A stretch of DNA of 38,255 nucleotides, from the NCBI GenBank assembly GCA_020847075.1, contig JADLCS010000035.1, positions 1-38,255 of the forward strand. The letters are read 5' to 3'. The notes beneath the pieces are model-generated. The model was not told where the DNA came from. It saw nothing but the letters and a program-made list of their open reading frames with translations, and did no database searches. Below, piece by piece: positions 16,965-26,400 of this stretch (the first letter of the stretch is position 1; each line of letters opens with the position of its first letter). Made by a program: the position numbers and the translations under genes. The stretch is from Gammaproteobacteria bacterium. GTDB lineage: Bacteria > Pseudomonadota > Gammaproteobacteria > SZUA-140.

Positions 16965-18413
16965 TCAGGATTCTCCGCGCGGCTTGGAGACGCCGTGGCG
17001 GATCGCCTCGATGATACGGCTGGTGGAGCAGTCCCCGACGTAGTCCAGGATGACGACGCGGCCGCCGCGGGCGCGCACGCAGTCGCCGCCGGCGACCTGC
17101 GCGGCCTCGTAGTCTCCGCCCTTGACCAGCACGTCGGGCTGCAGGCGGCAGATCAGCCGCTCCGGCGTATCCTCGGAGAACGGCACCACCCAGTCCACGC
17201 TCTGCAGGGCGGCGAGCACGGCGGCGCGCTGTGCCAGCGCGTTGACCGGGCGGTCGGCCCCCTTCAGGCGTTTCACCGAGGCGTCGTCGTTGACCGCCAC
17301 GATCAACCGGTCGCCGAGGCGGCGCGCCTGTTCGAGATAGGTGACGTGGCCGGCATGCAGCAGATCGAAGCAGCCGTTCGTCATGACGATGGTCTCGCCG
17401 CGCGCGCGCGCGCGTTCGATGCGCCGCAGGAGCTCGTCCTCGTCGGTCACGCCGGATTCGATCTTGTCGTAATCGTGCAGGGCGCGGTCGAGTTCCTGCA
17501 GGGAGACGCTCGCGGTCCCGAGCTTGCCGACCACCACGCCCGCCGCGACGTTGGCGAGCGCGGTCGCCTCGGCGAGATCGGCGCCGACGGCGTGGGCGGC
17601 GGCGAGCACCGCGATCGCGGTGTCGCCCGCGCCGGTGACGTCATAGACCTCGCGCGCGCGCGCGGGCAGGTGCAGCGGCGGCAGACCCTGCCGCAGCAGC
17701 GTCATGCCGCGTTTGCTGCGCGTGATCAGGAGCGCCTCCAGCCCCAGCTCGCGGCGCAGCGCCTCGCCCTTGGCGACCAGATCCTCGTCGCCGGCGCAGG
17801 GGCCGACGACGGCCTCGAATTCGGTCAGATTGGGCGTGATGACGGTCGCCCCGCGATAGCGGGAGAAATCGCTGCCCTTGGGGTCGACCAGCACCGGTTT
17901 TCCCAGCGCGCGCGCCGCGCCGATCAGGGTCTGCACCTCGTGCAGGGTACCCTTGCCGTAGTCGGACAGCAGGACGACGTCGGCCTCCCGCGCCAGCGCG
18001 GGAAAGGATTCGCGCACCTCGGCCAGATCCCCGTGCGCGAAGTTGTCCTCGAAATCCAGGCGGATGAGCTGCTGGTGCCGGCTCAGCACCCGCAGCTTGG
18101 TGACGGTGGCGAATTCCGGGCGGCGGATCAGGCGGCAGCGCACGCCGGCCTGGTCGAGCCGCTGTGCGAGGACGTCGGCCGCCTCGTCGGCGCCGGTCAG
18201 GCCCATGACGGTGACCCGCGCGCGCAGGGCGGCGATGTTGAGCGCGACGTTGCCGGCGCCGCCCGGGCGCTCCTCCGCTTCCCGCACCGCCACCACCGGG
18301 ACCGGCGCCTCGGGCGAGATGCGCGAGGTCTCTCCGTGCCAGTAGCGGTCGAGCATCAGGTCGCCGACCACGAGCACGCGCCCCTGCTCGAAGGGGGGAA
18401 TCCCGATCTTCAT
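16965..18413 (-). CDS. hldE: Bifunctional heptose-7-phosphate kinase / heptose-1-phosphate adenylyltransferase
   Basis: Makes ADP-heptose for the LPS inner core. 482 aa from this start, close to the E. coli length. N-terminal ribokinase-type kinase (about 1-320) with GRVLVVGDLMLDRYW and GAGDTAIAVLAAA; C-terminal nucleotidyltransferase (about 345-475) with TNGCFDLLHAGHVTYLEQAR (HxGH motif). The ATG at 18413 is preferred: GGAG lies 9 bases upstream, while the ATGs further up (18422 and 18464) are too close to or beyond it. Divergent from lpxL. ADP-heptose is also an immune signal in pathogens, but the role here is LPS synthesis. Confidence 0.95.
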   Translation of the reverse strand: MKIGIPPFEQGRVLVVGDLMLDRYWHGETSRISPEAPVPVVAVREAEERPGGAGNVALNIAALRARVTVMGLTGADEAADVLAQRLDQAGVRCRLIRRPEFATVTKLRVLSRHQQLIRLDFEDNFAHGDLAEVRESFPALAREADVVLLSDYGKGTLHEVQTLIGAARALGKPVLVDPKGSDFSRYRGATVITPNLTEFEAVVGPCAGDEDLVAKGEALRRELGLEALLITRSKRGMTLLRQGLPPLHLPARAREVYDVTGAGDTAIAVLAAAHAVGADLAEATALANVAAGVVVGKLGTASVSLQELDRALHDYDKIESGVTDEDELLRRIERARARGETIVMTNGCFDLLHAGHVTYLEQARRLGDRLIVAVNDDASVKRLKGADRPVNALAQRAAVLAALQSVDWVVPFSEDTPERLICRLQPDVLVKGGDYEAAQVAGGDCVRARGGRVVILDYVGDCSTSRIIEAIRHGVSKPRGES

Positions 18414-18481
18414 AGTCGCCATCTCCGCCGGCAGGTCGAAAAAGCTGCCGGAATGATACCACACGGACCCGGGCGGGGCGT

Positions 18482-18510
18482 TTGCCGGGGCGGGACTGGC
18501 GTACTAGAAT
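18482..18510 (+). promoter_or_regulatory. Candidate sigma-70 promoter of lpxL
   Basis: TTGCCG (18482-18487), a 17-base spacer, TAGAAT (18505-18510); start of transcription expected near 18517, 26 bases before the lpxL ATG. One of the best promoter matches in the window. Confidence 0.55.
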
Positions 18511-18542
18511 GCGCGGACGAATTTTTTCCCGCGCGTGCGCCG

Positions 18543-19478
18543 ATGACCGCCCCGCCGTTTCCGCCCCGACTGCTCTCGCCCCGCCACTGGCCGACCTGGC
18601 TGCTGCTCGGTCTGGGCTGGCTCACGGTGCGGTTGCCGTATCCCGTCGTGCTGGCCGCGGGCGGTCTGCTGGGGGCGCTGTTCCGGCGCCTCTCGGCGCG
18701 CCGCCGCCGGGTCGCCGACGTCAATCTGCGGCTGTGCTTCCCCGCGCTCGACGCGCAGGCGCGCGCGCGCCTGCTGCGCGATCACTTCCGGGCGCTCGGC
18801 ATCGGCGTGCTCGAGACCGCCATGGCCTGGTGGCTGCCCGAGGCGCGCCTGCGGCCTCTGATCGCCGGGGTGGAGGGGCTGGCGTATCTGCGCGATACCC
18901 TCGACGGCGGGCGCGGGGTGATCCTGCTGAGCAGTCACTTCACCGCGACCGAGCTGGGGGTGCGCCTGCTCAACCTGCTGGCGCCGATCAATCCGATGTA
19001 TCGCCGTCATGAGAACGCCGTCGTCGACGACGTCATGCACCGCAGCTTCGGCGCCTACTTCGAGACCGTCCTCCCCCGCGACGACGTGCGCGGCATGCTG
19101 CGCTGCCTGCGTCAGGGCCGCGCGGTGTGGTACGCGCCGGACCAGAACTACGGGCGGCGCGGCCATGTCTTCGCGCCGTTCTTCGGCGTCCCGGCCGCGA
19201 CCAACCCGGCCACCGGCCGCTTCGCGCAGATGGGCAACGCGGTGGTGATCCCTTATTACATACGCCGGCTGCCGGGCGCGCGCGGCTATTACCTGACCCT
19301 GTTGCCGCCGCTGGACGGATTCCCGGGCGGCGACGAGGTCGCGGACGCCGCGCGCGTCAACGCCGTCGTCGAGGCCGGCGTGCGCCCGGCCCCCGAGCAG
19401 TATCTGTGGGTGCATCGCCGCTTCAGGACGCGCCCGCCGGGCGAGCCGGGCGTCTACGATGACGCGCGCGCGCCGTGA
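18543..19478 (+). CDS. lpxL: Lipid A lauroyl/myristoyl acyltransferase family (LpxL/HtrB-like)
   Basis: Adds a secondary acyl chain to Kdo-lipid IVA at the inner membrane. 311 aa, normal for the LPLAT family. N-terminal hydrophobic segment WPTWLLLGLGWLTVRLPYPV, catalytic HX4E in SSHFTATELG, then RRHENAVVDD and the YAPDQNYG motif. The frame is open far upstream, but that part is antisense to hldE; the ATG at 18543 follows a good promoter and gives the expected N-terminus. The ribosome site is weak. Whether it is LpxL, LpxM or LpxP by substrate cannot be told. msbA follows on the same strand. Confidence 0.92.
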   Translation: MTAPPFPPRLLSPRHWPTWLLLGLGWLTVRLPYPVVLAAGGLLGALFRRLSARRRRVADVNLRLCFPALDAQARARLLRDHFRALGIGVLETAMAWWLPEARLRPLIAGVEGLAYLRDTLDGGRGVILLSSHFTATELGVRLLNLLAPINPMYRRHENAVVDDVMHRSFGAYFETVLPRDDVRGMLRCLRQGRAVWYAPDQNYGRRGHVFAPFFGVPAATNPATGRFAQMGNAVVIPYYIRRLPGARGYYLTLLPPLDGFPGGDEVADAARVNAVVEAGVRPAPEQYLWVHRRFRTRPPGEPGVYDDARAP

Positions 19479-19584
19479 GCCGCGCGCCGGCCGCGCGGCC
19501 GCCGTGGTTCGATCCCGCGCCGGCAAATGCGGTACACTCGTGCGCACCAGCCCGTCACCGCCCGAGTCCATTACCGGTTGAGGC

Positions 19585-21327
19585 ATGAACAGCCGAGCCC
19601 TTTATTTCCGATTGCTGGGATACGTGCGGCCCTACCGGCGCTGGTTCGCGCTCGCGCTGCTGGCCATGATCGTCGGGGCGATCACCGAGCCGGCGATGCC
19701 GGCGCTGATGAAGCCCCTGCTCGACCAGACCTTCGTCACCCGGGATCCGGCGGCGATCCGCTTCATGCCGCTGCTGCTGATCGGCCTGTTCATCCTGCGC
19801 GGGCTGGCCTCCTACGTCAGCACGGTCGCGCTCGCCTGGGTCTCCGGCAAGGTGATCCTGGACCTGCGCGAGCGCATGTTCGCCCGGATGATCGAGCTGC
19901 CCGAGACCTATCACGCCGCGCACACCACCGGCGAGATGGTTTCCAAGGTGACCTACAACGTGAACCAGGTGGCGACCGTGGCCACCACCGCGCTGGTGGT
20001 GCTGGTGCGCGACGGTCTGGCGGTGATCGGCCTGTTCGGCTGGATGCTCTACCTGAACTGGAAGCTTTCCCTGCTGTTCGTGCTGGTCGCGCCGGCCATC
20101 GCCGTGGTGGTGAAGGTCATCAGCTTCCGGTTGCGCCGCTTGAGCCGCGCGCAGCAGCAGACCATGGGCGGTCTGACGCACGTGCTGGAGGAGGCCGTGA
20201 AGGGCAGCCGCGTGATCAAGGTCTACGGCGGGCAGCGGCACGAGGCCGCGCGTTTTCACGGCGTCGCCAACTGGGCGCGCCGCTACGGCATGAAGATCAC
20301 CACCGCCGCCTCGGCCAGCGTCCCCGTGGTGCAGCTCATCACCGTGAGCGCGCTGGCCCTGGTGGTGTACCTGACGGCGTTGAACCCGGCGATGACCGTG
20401 GGCGGTTTCGTGTCCTTCATCGGCGCGGCCGCCCTGCTGCTGCCGCCGATCAAGCGCCTGACGGGTCTCAACGAACAGTTGCAGCGCGGCCTCGCCGCCG
20501 CGGAGAGCGTGTTCCAACTGTTCGACGAGCCGCCGGAGATCGACACCGGTACCCGCGCGCTGGGGCGCGTCGCCGGCCACATCGAGTTCGAGGGCGTCGG
20601 CCTGAGTTATGAATCCACCGCCGGCGAGGCGCTGCGGGATATTACGTTGACCATCGAGCCCGGCGAGACGGTCGCGCTGGTCGGCTCTTCGGGCGCGGGC
20701 AAGTCCTCCCTCGTCAACCTGGTGCCGCGGTTCTATGCCCCGACCGCGGGCCGCATCCTGATCGACGGCATCGATATCCGCGAGATCCGGCTCGCCGACC
20801 TGCGCGCGCATATCTCGCTGGTGACCCAGGATGTGATGCTGTTCAACGATTCGGTGGCGGCGAACATCGCCTACGGGGCCGGCCGGGAGGCCTCGCGCGA
20901 GGCGATCGTCGCGGCCGCCGAGGCGGCGCATGTCATGGAATTCGTCGCCGGCCTTCCGGACGGGCTCGATACGCCGGTCGGTGAGAACGGTCTGCGCCTG
21001 TCGGGCGGCCAGCGCCAGCGTCTGGCGATCGCGCGCGCGCTGCTGAAGAACGCGCCGATCCTGATCATGGACGAGGCGACCTCCGCGCTCGATTCGCGCA
21101 CCGAACGCCAGGTGCAATCGGCGCTCGACAACCTGCGCCGCGGACGCACCACCATCATCATCGCGCACCGCCTCTCCACGGTGGAGAATGCCGACCGTAT
21201 CGTGGTGCTGGAGCGCGGACGCATCATCGAGACGGGCCCGCACCGGCAGTTGCTGGGGGCGGACGGCGTCTATGCCCGTCTGTATCGGGCGCAGTTCGCC
21301 GAGGAAGGCGCGGCGGCCGCGGAGTGA
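19585..21327 (+). CDS. msbA: Lipid A export ABC transporter (MsbA)
   Basis: Homodimeric flippase that moves lipid A-core across the inner membrane. 580 aa, as in E. coli (582). Six-helix transmembrane domain at residues about 15-320; ATPase domain with Walker A GSSGAGKS (Lys373), signature LSGGQRQR, Walker B ILIMDEATSALD and H-loop IAHRLST. A GAGG sits just before the ATG. It is placed after lpxL, which makes its substrate; the usual partner lpxK does not follow, and the next genes are convergent glycosyltransferases. Confidence 0.95.
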   Translation: MNSRALYFRLLGYVRPYRRWFALALLAMIVGAITEPAMPALMKPLLDQTFVTRDPAAIRFMPLLLIGLFILRGLASYVSTVALAWVSGKVILDLRERMFARMIELPETYHAAHTTGEMVSKVTYNVNQVATVATTALVVLVRDGLAVIGLFGWMLYLNWKLSLLFVLVAPAIAVVVKVISFRLRRLSRAQQQTMGGLTHVLEEAVKGSRVIKVYGGQRHEAARFHGVANWARRYGMKITTAASASVPVVQLITVSALALVVYLTALNPAMTVGGFVSFIGAAALLLPPIKRLTGLNEQLQRGLAAAESVFQLFDEPPEIDTGTRALGRVAGHIEFEGVGLSYESTAGEALRDITLTIEPGETVALVGSSGAGKSSLVNLVPRFYAPTAGRILIDGIDIREIRLADLRAHISLVTQDVMLFNDSVAANIAYGAGREASREAIVAAAEAAHVMEFVAGLPDGLDTPVGENGLRLSGGQRQRLAIARALLKNAPILIMDEATSALDSRTERQVQSALDNLRRGRTTIIIAHRLSTVENADRIVVLERGRIIETGPHRQLLGADGVYARLYRAQFAEEGAAAAE

Positions 21328-21340
21328 CCCGGGCGCGCCC

Positions 21341-22405
21341 TCAGGCGCGCAACAGCCCCCGGTAGAGATCGATATAGGCGGCGACGATCGCCGCCTCGCT
21401 GAAGTGCGCGCCGACCTTGGCGTGTCCCGCCCGCGCGAGCCCGGCGCGCAGTGCGTCGTCCTCCAGCAGGGACGCGATGGCGCGCGCCAGAGGCGCCACC
21501 TCGTCACGGGGCACGAGCAGACCGTCGACGCCATCGGCGATCAGTTCGAGCGCGCCCTCATTGGCGCTCGACAGCACGGCCGTCGCATGCGACCAGCTCT
21601 CCAGGATCACGTTGCCGAGCGGCTCGTGGCGCGAGGGACAGACGAACAGATCGGCGAGCGCGTAATAGGGCCCGGGATCCGTCTGCCAGCCCGGCCAGCG
21701 CAGCCGCCGGTCCAGGCCGAGCTGCGTGGCCTGCCGTTGCAGGGCGGTGCGCTGCGACCCGTCGCCGAGCAGCACGGCGAACACGGGCCGGCCGGCGATC
21801 CGCTCCGGCAACTGCGCCAGCGCCGCGAGCAGCAGGTCGAAGCCCTTCTTGGTCTTGTGGCGTCCGACGGCCAGCACCACCCAGGCGTCGTCGGGCAGCG
21901 CGAGCTGTCGCCGCAGGGCCTCGCGCGCGCCCTCCGGCAACGGTGCCGGGGCGCCGACGAAGTTGCCGATGTAGTGAACCCGCTCCGCCGGCAGGCCGCC
22001 GCGGATCAGGTAGTCGCACAACCCGCGGGTGTTGCCGATCCAGGCGTGGGCGTGACGGAAGTAGTCGATCTTGTAATAGCCCCCGAGGCGCGCGACGTGG
22101 ACCGGCCGGCCGCCGGCCGGGAGCCGGGTCAGCACCGTGGCCCGCGTCATATAGGTCTGCACGATATCCGGCTGGCGGCGCCGGATCGCCCGCCCGAGCA
22201 GCCAGCGGGAGATGGGATCGCGCGGATTGAGCATCGGCACACGCGCCTGCGGGATCCGCCCGCTCAGTTCGGCGTCGACCCGGCTGCCGGGCCGGCCGAC
22301 GGCGATGATGTCCTCGCCCGCCGCCCCGAGCCCGAGCACGAGGCGCATGAAAAAACTCTCCGCGCCGCCCAGCTCGCGACTGCCGATGATATGCATGGAA
22401 CGCAT
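21341..22405 (-). CDS. Family 4 glycosyltransferase
   Basis: 354 aa GT-B fold transferase. The N-terminus MHIIGSRELGGAESFFMRLV has the GG(A)E donor-side loop of GT4 enzymes; the C-terminal half has AVGRHKTKKGFDLLLAALA, the FVCPSRHEPLGNVILESW EX7E segment and NEGALELIADGVDGLLVPRD. The start could be the ATG at 22396 (MHIIG); neither has a clear ribosome site. It is last in the five-gene minus-strand glycan operon, 15 bases after the previous gene. Probably adds a sugar to LPS core or another surface glycan; donor and acceptor are unknown. Confidence 0.88.
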   Translation of the reverse strand: MRSMHIIGSRELGGAESFFMRLVLGLGAAGEDIIAVGRPGSRVDAELSGRIPQARVPMLNPRDPISRWLLGRAIRRRQPDIVQTYMTRATVLTRLPAGGRPVHVARLGGYYKIDYFRHAHAWIGNTRGLCDYLIRGGLPAERVHYIGNFVGAPAPLPEGAREALRRQLALPDDAWVVLAVGRHKTKKGFDLLLAALAQLPERIAGRPVFAVLLGDGSQRTALQRQATQLGLDRRLRWPGWQTDPGPYYALADLFVCPSRHEPLGNVILESWSHATAVLSSANEGALELIADGVDGLLVPRDEVAPLARAIASLLEDDALRAGLARAGHAKVGAHFSEAAIVAAYIDLYRGLLRA

Positions 22406-22420
22406 GAATCGAGGCCCCCC

Positions 22421-23515
22421 TCAAGGTCTCCGTTCGTTCAGCACCGCCGTGTAGACGCGCAGATTGCCTTCCACCATCCGGTCGATGGAGAAATCCCGTC
22501 GAACCAGCTCCCGGCCGCGACGGCCGAGTTCGATCGCTTGCGCCGGATCGGCCAGCAGGCGTTCCAGCGCGCGGGCGAGCGCGTCCGCGTCCGCCGGCGG
22601 CACCAGCAGGCCGTTGACGCCGTCGCGCACCGCCTCCGGGATGCCGCCGGCGCGGCTCGCCACGATCGGCACGCCGGCGGCGGAGGTCTGCAGCAGGGAC
22701 ACGCCGAGCCCTTCCATCTCTGCCGGATGCGCCACGGCGTACAGACACGGCAGGAGGCGGGCGAGATCGGCGCGGAAACCCGTCAGTCGCACGCGTCCGC
22801 GCCACCCGTTCGCCGCGATGGCGGCGTCCAGTTCGTCGTGCAGCGGTCCCTGGCCGAAGCACAGCACGTACAGATCGGGATGGCGCTCCAGCAGCGGCGG
22901 CAGCGCGGCGAACAGGTGGCGATGGCCCTTGCGCGGGATCAGTTGCGCGATCACGCCCAGCACCCGCGCCCCGGGCGGCAGTCCGAATTCCGTCTCGAAC
23001 CAGTCCCGTTCGCAGGCGTGGGCGTAGGGCGCGGCGTCGACCGCGCTGGGGACGCAGACCACGCGCCCCGGCGTCACGCCCTCGGCGAGCAGCACGCGGC
23101 GAATGCCGTCGGAGATGGTGATCACGCGGTCGTACAAACGGTATTTGATCCGCGCCCAGGCGGCGGATTCGGGATTATCCACCCGCCGCGACAGCACGCA
23201 GGGGGTTCCCGCGAGGCGCGCGGCGATGCCGCCCAGCAGATCGGCGCCGCGCCGGCTGTGCAGGTGCACGAGGTCGGGGCGCTCGCGGCGCAGCAGGCGG
23301 CGCAGGCGCGACGCGAAGCCGAGGTCCGCGTCGCCGCGCAGCGGCAGCTCCCGCACCGCGAGCCCGCGTTCGGCCGCGGCCCGCGCGATCGCGCTCCCCG
23401 GCGGACAGACCAGCAGGTTGTCCCCGCCGCGGTCGCGCAGGCCCTTTGTCAGGTACAGCACCTGCTGCGCGCCGCCATAGAGATGCATGCCGGCCTCGAC
23501 GTGCACGATCTTCAC
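22421..23515 (-). CDS. Family 4 glycosyltransferase (GTG start)
   Basis: 364 aa GT4 enzyme. Starts at GTG (VKIVHVEAGMHLYGGAQQVL), whose bases overlap the TGA of the upstream GT9 gene as GTGA, indicating translational coupling; the longer frame upstream is antisense to other genes. Features: GGAQQVLYLTKGL N-terminal loop, HLHSRRGADLLGG, IAQLIPRKGHRHLFAAL and the EX7E segment AEMEGLGVSLLQTSAAGVPI. Paralogous in layout to the neighbour at 21341. Sugar specificity unknown. Confidence 0.88.
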   Translation of the reverse strand: MKIVHVEAGMHLYGGAQQVLYLTKGLRDRGGDNLLVCPPGSAIARAAAERGLAVRELPLRGDADLGFASRLRRLLRRERPDLVHLHSRRGADLLGGIAARLAGTPCVLSRRVDNPESAAWARIKYRLYDRVITISDGIRRVLLAEGVTPGRVVCVPSAVDAAPYAHACERDWFETEFGLPPGARVLGVIAQLIPRKGHRHLFAALPPLLERHPDLYVLCFGQGPLHDELDAAIAANGWRGRVRLTGFRADLARLLPCLYAVAHPAEMEGLGVSLLQTSAAGVPIVASRAGGIPEAVRDGVNGLLVPPADADALARALERLLADPAQAIELGRRGRELVRRDFSIDRMVEGNLRVYTAVLNERRP

Positions 23516-24564
23516 GCGCGCGCCTCCGCGTTCATCAGGCGGGCCAGCATATCCGCCACCTCGTCCACCTCGATCAGGCGCATGCAGGTATAGGCGCCGC
23601 CGCAGGTCGGGTGGCGGCGGCAGGGCGAGCAGTCGAGCCGGTGGTAGATCACGCGGGCATTCGGGCGCGTGGTGTCCAGATAGGGGCGGGTCGATCCGAA
23701 CAGCGCCACCGTCGGGATGCCGAAGGCGATGCCCATGTGGGTGAGGCCGGTGTCTACGCCGACCAGTCCCGCCGCGTGTTTGATGAGCGCGGCGCTCTGG
23801 GTCAGCGTGGTGAGTCCGACCTGGCTGCGCAGGCGCGGATCGGCCTGCTGCAGGCGCGCGGCCGCGGCCGTGTCGCCGGGGCCGCCGAGCAGCATCGGGG
23901 TCAGGCCGAGGCGCGTGCGCACCGCCTCCGCCAGCGGCGGCCAGCGTTCCTCGAACCAGTGTTTCTGCGGGCGCGTGGTGAAGGGGCAAAAGACGACGTA
24001 GGGACCGGTCGCGGCGGCATGGTCGCGCGCGTAGCGCTCGTCCTCTTCGTTGAGCGCGATGTCCATGCGGAAGTCGCCGACGGCGAGGCCGAGCGTCTCG
24101 GCCAGATGGCGGTATTCGGAGCCGATGCGCGCGTCGTCGCGCGGCCGCGCGACGACGCGCGGCATGAGCCGCGCGCCGCCCTCGCGCGATCCCAGGCCGA
24201 TGCGCTCGGGCGCCCCGCTCAGGCGCGCCCACAGGGCGCTCTTCAGCAGGCCCTGGAGATCCAGCGCCAGATCGAAATGCCGCCGGCGCAACGCACGGAT
24301 GAAGGCGCGTACGGCTATTCCCCACGCGCGATAGCGGCGTGCCCGCCACAGCGCGCGCCATTCCGCGCGCGGCCACACGATGACCTCGTCGAGATCGGGG
24401 TTGTCGCGCAGCAGGCCGGCGGCGGCGGGTTCGACCAGCCAGGCGAGGCGGGCGTCCGGATGGCGGCGGCGCAGGGCCTTGATCAGGGGCGAGGCCATGA
24501 CGACGTCGCCGATGGCGCTCAGGCGTATGATCAGGATGCGGCGCGGCGGGTCGGGCGGTGTCAT
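23512..24564 (-). CDS. Family 9 glycosyltransferase (heptosyltransferase-like)
   Basis: 350 aa, with the WaaC/WaaF-type pattern: RRILIIRLSAIGDVVMASPL at the N-terminus, LDLQGLLKSALWARLSGAPE, and GLVGVDTGLTHMGIAFGIPT near the C-terminus. Family members transfer L-glycero-D-manno-heptose to the inner core; hldE in this window makes the donor. Heptosyltransferase I versus II (or another GT9) cannot be separated by eye. Starts at an ATG sharing ATGA with the asnB-like stop and ends in a GTGA overlap with the next gene, so it sits inside a tightly coupled operon. Confidence 0.9.
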   Translation of the reverse strand: MTPPDPPRRILIIRLSAIGDVVMASPLIKALRRRHPDARLAWLVEPAAAGLLRDNPDLDEVIVWPRAEWRALWRARRYRAWGIAVRAFIRALRRRHFDLALDLQGLLKSALWARLSGAPERIGLGSREGGARLMPRVVARPRDDARIGSEYRHLAETLGLAVGDFRMDIALNEEDERYARDHAAATGPYVVFCPFTTRPQKHWFEERWPPLAEAVRTRLGLTPMLLGGPGDTAAAARLQQADPRLRSQVGLTTLTQSAALIKHAAGLVGVDTGLTHMGIAFGIPTVALFGSTRPYLDTTRPNARVIYHRLDCSPCRRHPTCGGAYTCMRLIEVDEVADMLARLMNAEARA

Positions 24565-26366
24565 GCGAGATAGGTGAGCGGGTCCTGTAACGCGGGGCGC
24601 GAACCGTCCCCTTCGACGAAGATGCGGTGCCAGAGGGCGAATTGTAACAGGGCGCCGAGGTTCCGGGTGACGTTGCGGCCGCGCCGCTGTTTCTCCGCCA
24701 GGAGATGCACCGCCCGCGGCCGGAACCATTCCCGGATGGCGGGCGAGGCGGACAGGATCCTTTCCAGCCGGTCCAGGGTCTCGCCCTTGAGCCAGGCGTC
24801 CATCGGCACGGTGAAGCCGCGCTTGGGCGCGCGCAGGTGTTCCGCCGGCAGATAGCGCTGCGCCCAGCGGCGCAGGAACTCTTTGCCGTGCCGCGGCGCG
24901 ATCTTGAGCGTATCGGGCAGGGCGAGGCCGAACTCGACCACGCGGTGATCGAGCAGGGGTACGCGGCCCTCGACCCCGAAGGCCATCAGTAGGCGGTCGG
25001 CCTTGACCAGCAGGTTGTCGGGCAGCGCCGTGGCGATATCCACCAGTTGCATGCGCTGCAGCTCGCTCCACCCGCGCGGCGCCGATTGCCAGGCGGCGAT
25101 GAACTCCTGGCGCCAGCCGCGGGCGGCCTCCCGCAGCGCGGCGCCGAACACGCCGCGCTCGAGGCCGCGGAAGTTGCCGGTGGTGCGGAAGCCGCCGCTG
25201 CCCGGCTGGAGCAGGTTCTTGAGCCAGCGCTCCAGCCGGGCGCCGCGGTAGCGGCGATAGCCGCCGAACACCTCGTCGCCGCCCTCGCCGCTGAACACCA
25301 CCTTGAGCTCCGCGCCCGCCGTCTCCGCCAGCATGAGGGTGGGCAGGTTTGCGAAGTCGCGCATCAGCTCGTCCGCGGCCCAGACGCTGAGCGCGAGCCG
25401 GTCGAGCATGTCGCGGCCGGTCGGGCGCAGCACCGTGTGCCGGCTGCCATGGTCGCGCGCCAGGCGTTCCGCCAGATCGAGCTCGGTGCCGCGCGGCGAG
25501 TCGGCGAAGCCGACCGAGAAGGTGCGGATCGGCTCTCCCTTGAGCCGGCTCAGCAACGCCAGCAGCAGCGAGGAATCGAGCCCACCCGAGAGGAACAGGC
25601 CGAAGGGGACGTCGGAGCGCATGTGCTCGACCATGACGGTGCGCATGAGTTCGTCGAAGCGCGCCGCCGCGTCGTCGAAGCCGGTCGCGGCGGGCCGGAT
25701 GTCCTGCGGCGACCAGTAGCGGCGGCGCGTTACGCCGCCCCCGGCGTCCAGCGTCAGTGCTTCGCCGGGCAGCAGGCGCTCGATCCCGGACCAGAGGGTC
25801 CGGCGTCCGGTACTGAACTGGCATTGCAGATACTGGGCGAGCGCGTGCGGGTCCACCGTCGGCTTGCCGACGAGCGGCGCCAGGGCCTTCGGTTCCGAGG
25901 CGAAGGCCCAACCGTGCGCGAGGCGGGCGAGGAACAGGGGTTTGATGCCGAGACGGTCGCGCGCCAGGATCAGGCGGCGGCGCGCGCGGTCGTGCAGCGC
26001 GAAGGCGAACATCCCGTGCAGGCGATCGAGAAAGGCGTCGCCGTATTCCGCGTAGGCATGCAGGATGGTCTCGCAGTCCGAGCCGGTCGCGAAGCGGCGC
26101 CCGCGCCGCTCCAGTTCGGCGCGCAGCTCCACGTAGTTGTAGATCTCGCCGTTCGCGATCAGGCTCAGGCGGCCGTCGTCGGCGTGCAGGGGCTGATCGC
26201 CGCCGCCGAGGTCGATGATGGACAGCCGGGTGTGGGCGAGGCCGGCGTCGTCATCGATCTCGATCCCCTGGTGGTCCGGGCCGCGGTGCGCGAGCCGCTG
26301 CGCCATGTCGCGCAGCACGCGGGGATCGGTCGCGGCGGTCCCGTAGATTCCGGCGATGCCGCACAT
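24561..26366 (-). CDS. asnB: Glutamine-hydrolysing asparagine synthetase-type amidotransferase
   Basis: 601 aa. Class II glutaminase domain begins at Cys2 (MCGIAGIYG) with the HRGPDHQG and NGEIYNY motifs; the synthetase domain from about residue 215 has the PP-loop SGGLDSSLL. General function is asparagine synthesis, but its position among glycosyltransferases, with an ATGA overlap, suggests a surface-glycan role: related enzymes (WbpS, WbmE) amidate uronic acids of O-antigens, and another group accompanies exopolysaccharide loci. The symbol denotes family only. Start is fixed by the need for Cys2. Confidence 0.88.
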   Translation of the reverse strand: MCGIAGIYGTAATDPRVLRDMAQRLAHRGPDHQGIEIDDDAGLAHTRLSIIDLGGGDQPLHADDGRLSLIANGEIYNYVELRAELERRGRRFATGSDCETILHAYAEYGDAFLDRLHGMFAFALHDRARRRLILARDRLGIKPLFLARLAHGWAFASEPKALAPLVGKPTVDPHALAQYLQCQFSTGRRTLWSGIERLLPGEALTLDAGGGVTRRRYWSPQDIRPAATGFDDAAARFDELMRTVMVEHMRSDVPFGLFLSGGLDSSLLLALLSRLKGEPIRTFSVGFADSPRGTELDLAERLARDHGSRHTVLRPTGRDMLDRLALSVWAADELMRDFANLPTLMLAETAGAELKVVFSGEGGDEVFGGYRRYRGARLERWLKNLLQPGSGGFRTTGNFRGLERGVFGAALREAARGWRQEFIAAWQSAPRGWSELQRMQLVDIATALPDNLLVKADRLLMAFGVEGRVPLLDHRVVEFGLALPDTLKIAPRHGKEFLRRWAQRYLPAEHLRAPKRGFTVPMDAWLKGETLDRLERILSASPAIREWFRPRAVHLLAEKQRRGRNVTRNLGALLQFALWHRIFVEGDGSRPALQDPLTYLA

Positions 26367-26400
26367 GGTCTACGGGGGCGGGCAACGGCGGCCCGGACGC

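Noticed and set aside
17396..17415. Alternating CG run inside hldE
   Set aside because: Encodes Arg/Ala codons of a normal helix in a GC-rich gene; no reason to call a Z-DNA or regulatory site.
16995..18542. Long in-frame extension upstream of lpxL
   Set aside because: Antisense to hldE. The promoter at 18482-18510 and the family N-terminus both fit the ATG at 18543.
21188..23593. 801-codon open frame on the plus strand spanning three genes
   Set aside because: Crosses msbA in another frame and runs antisense to two GT4 genes; no domain seen.
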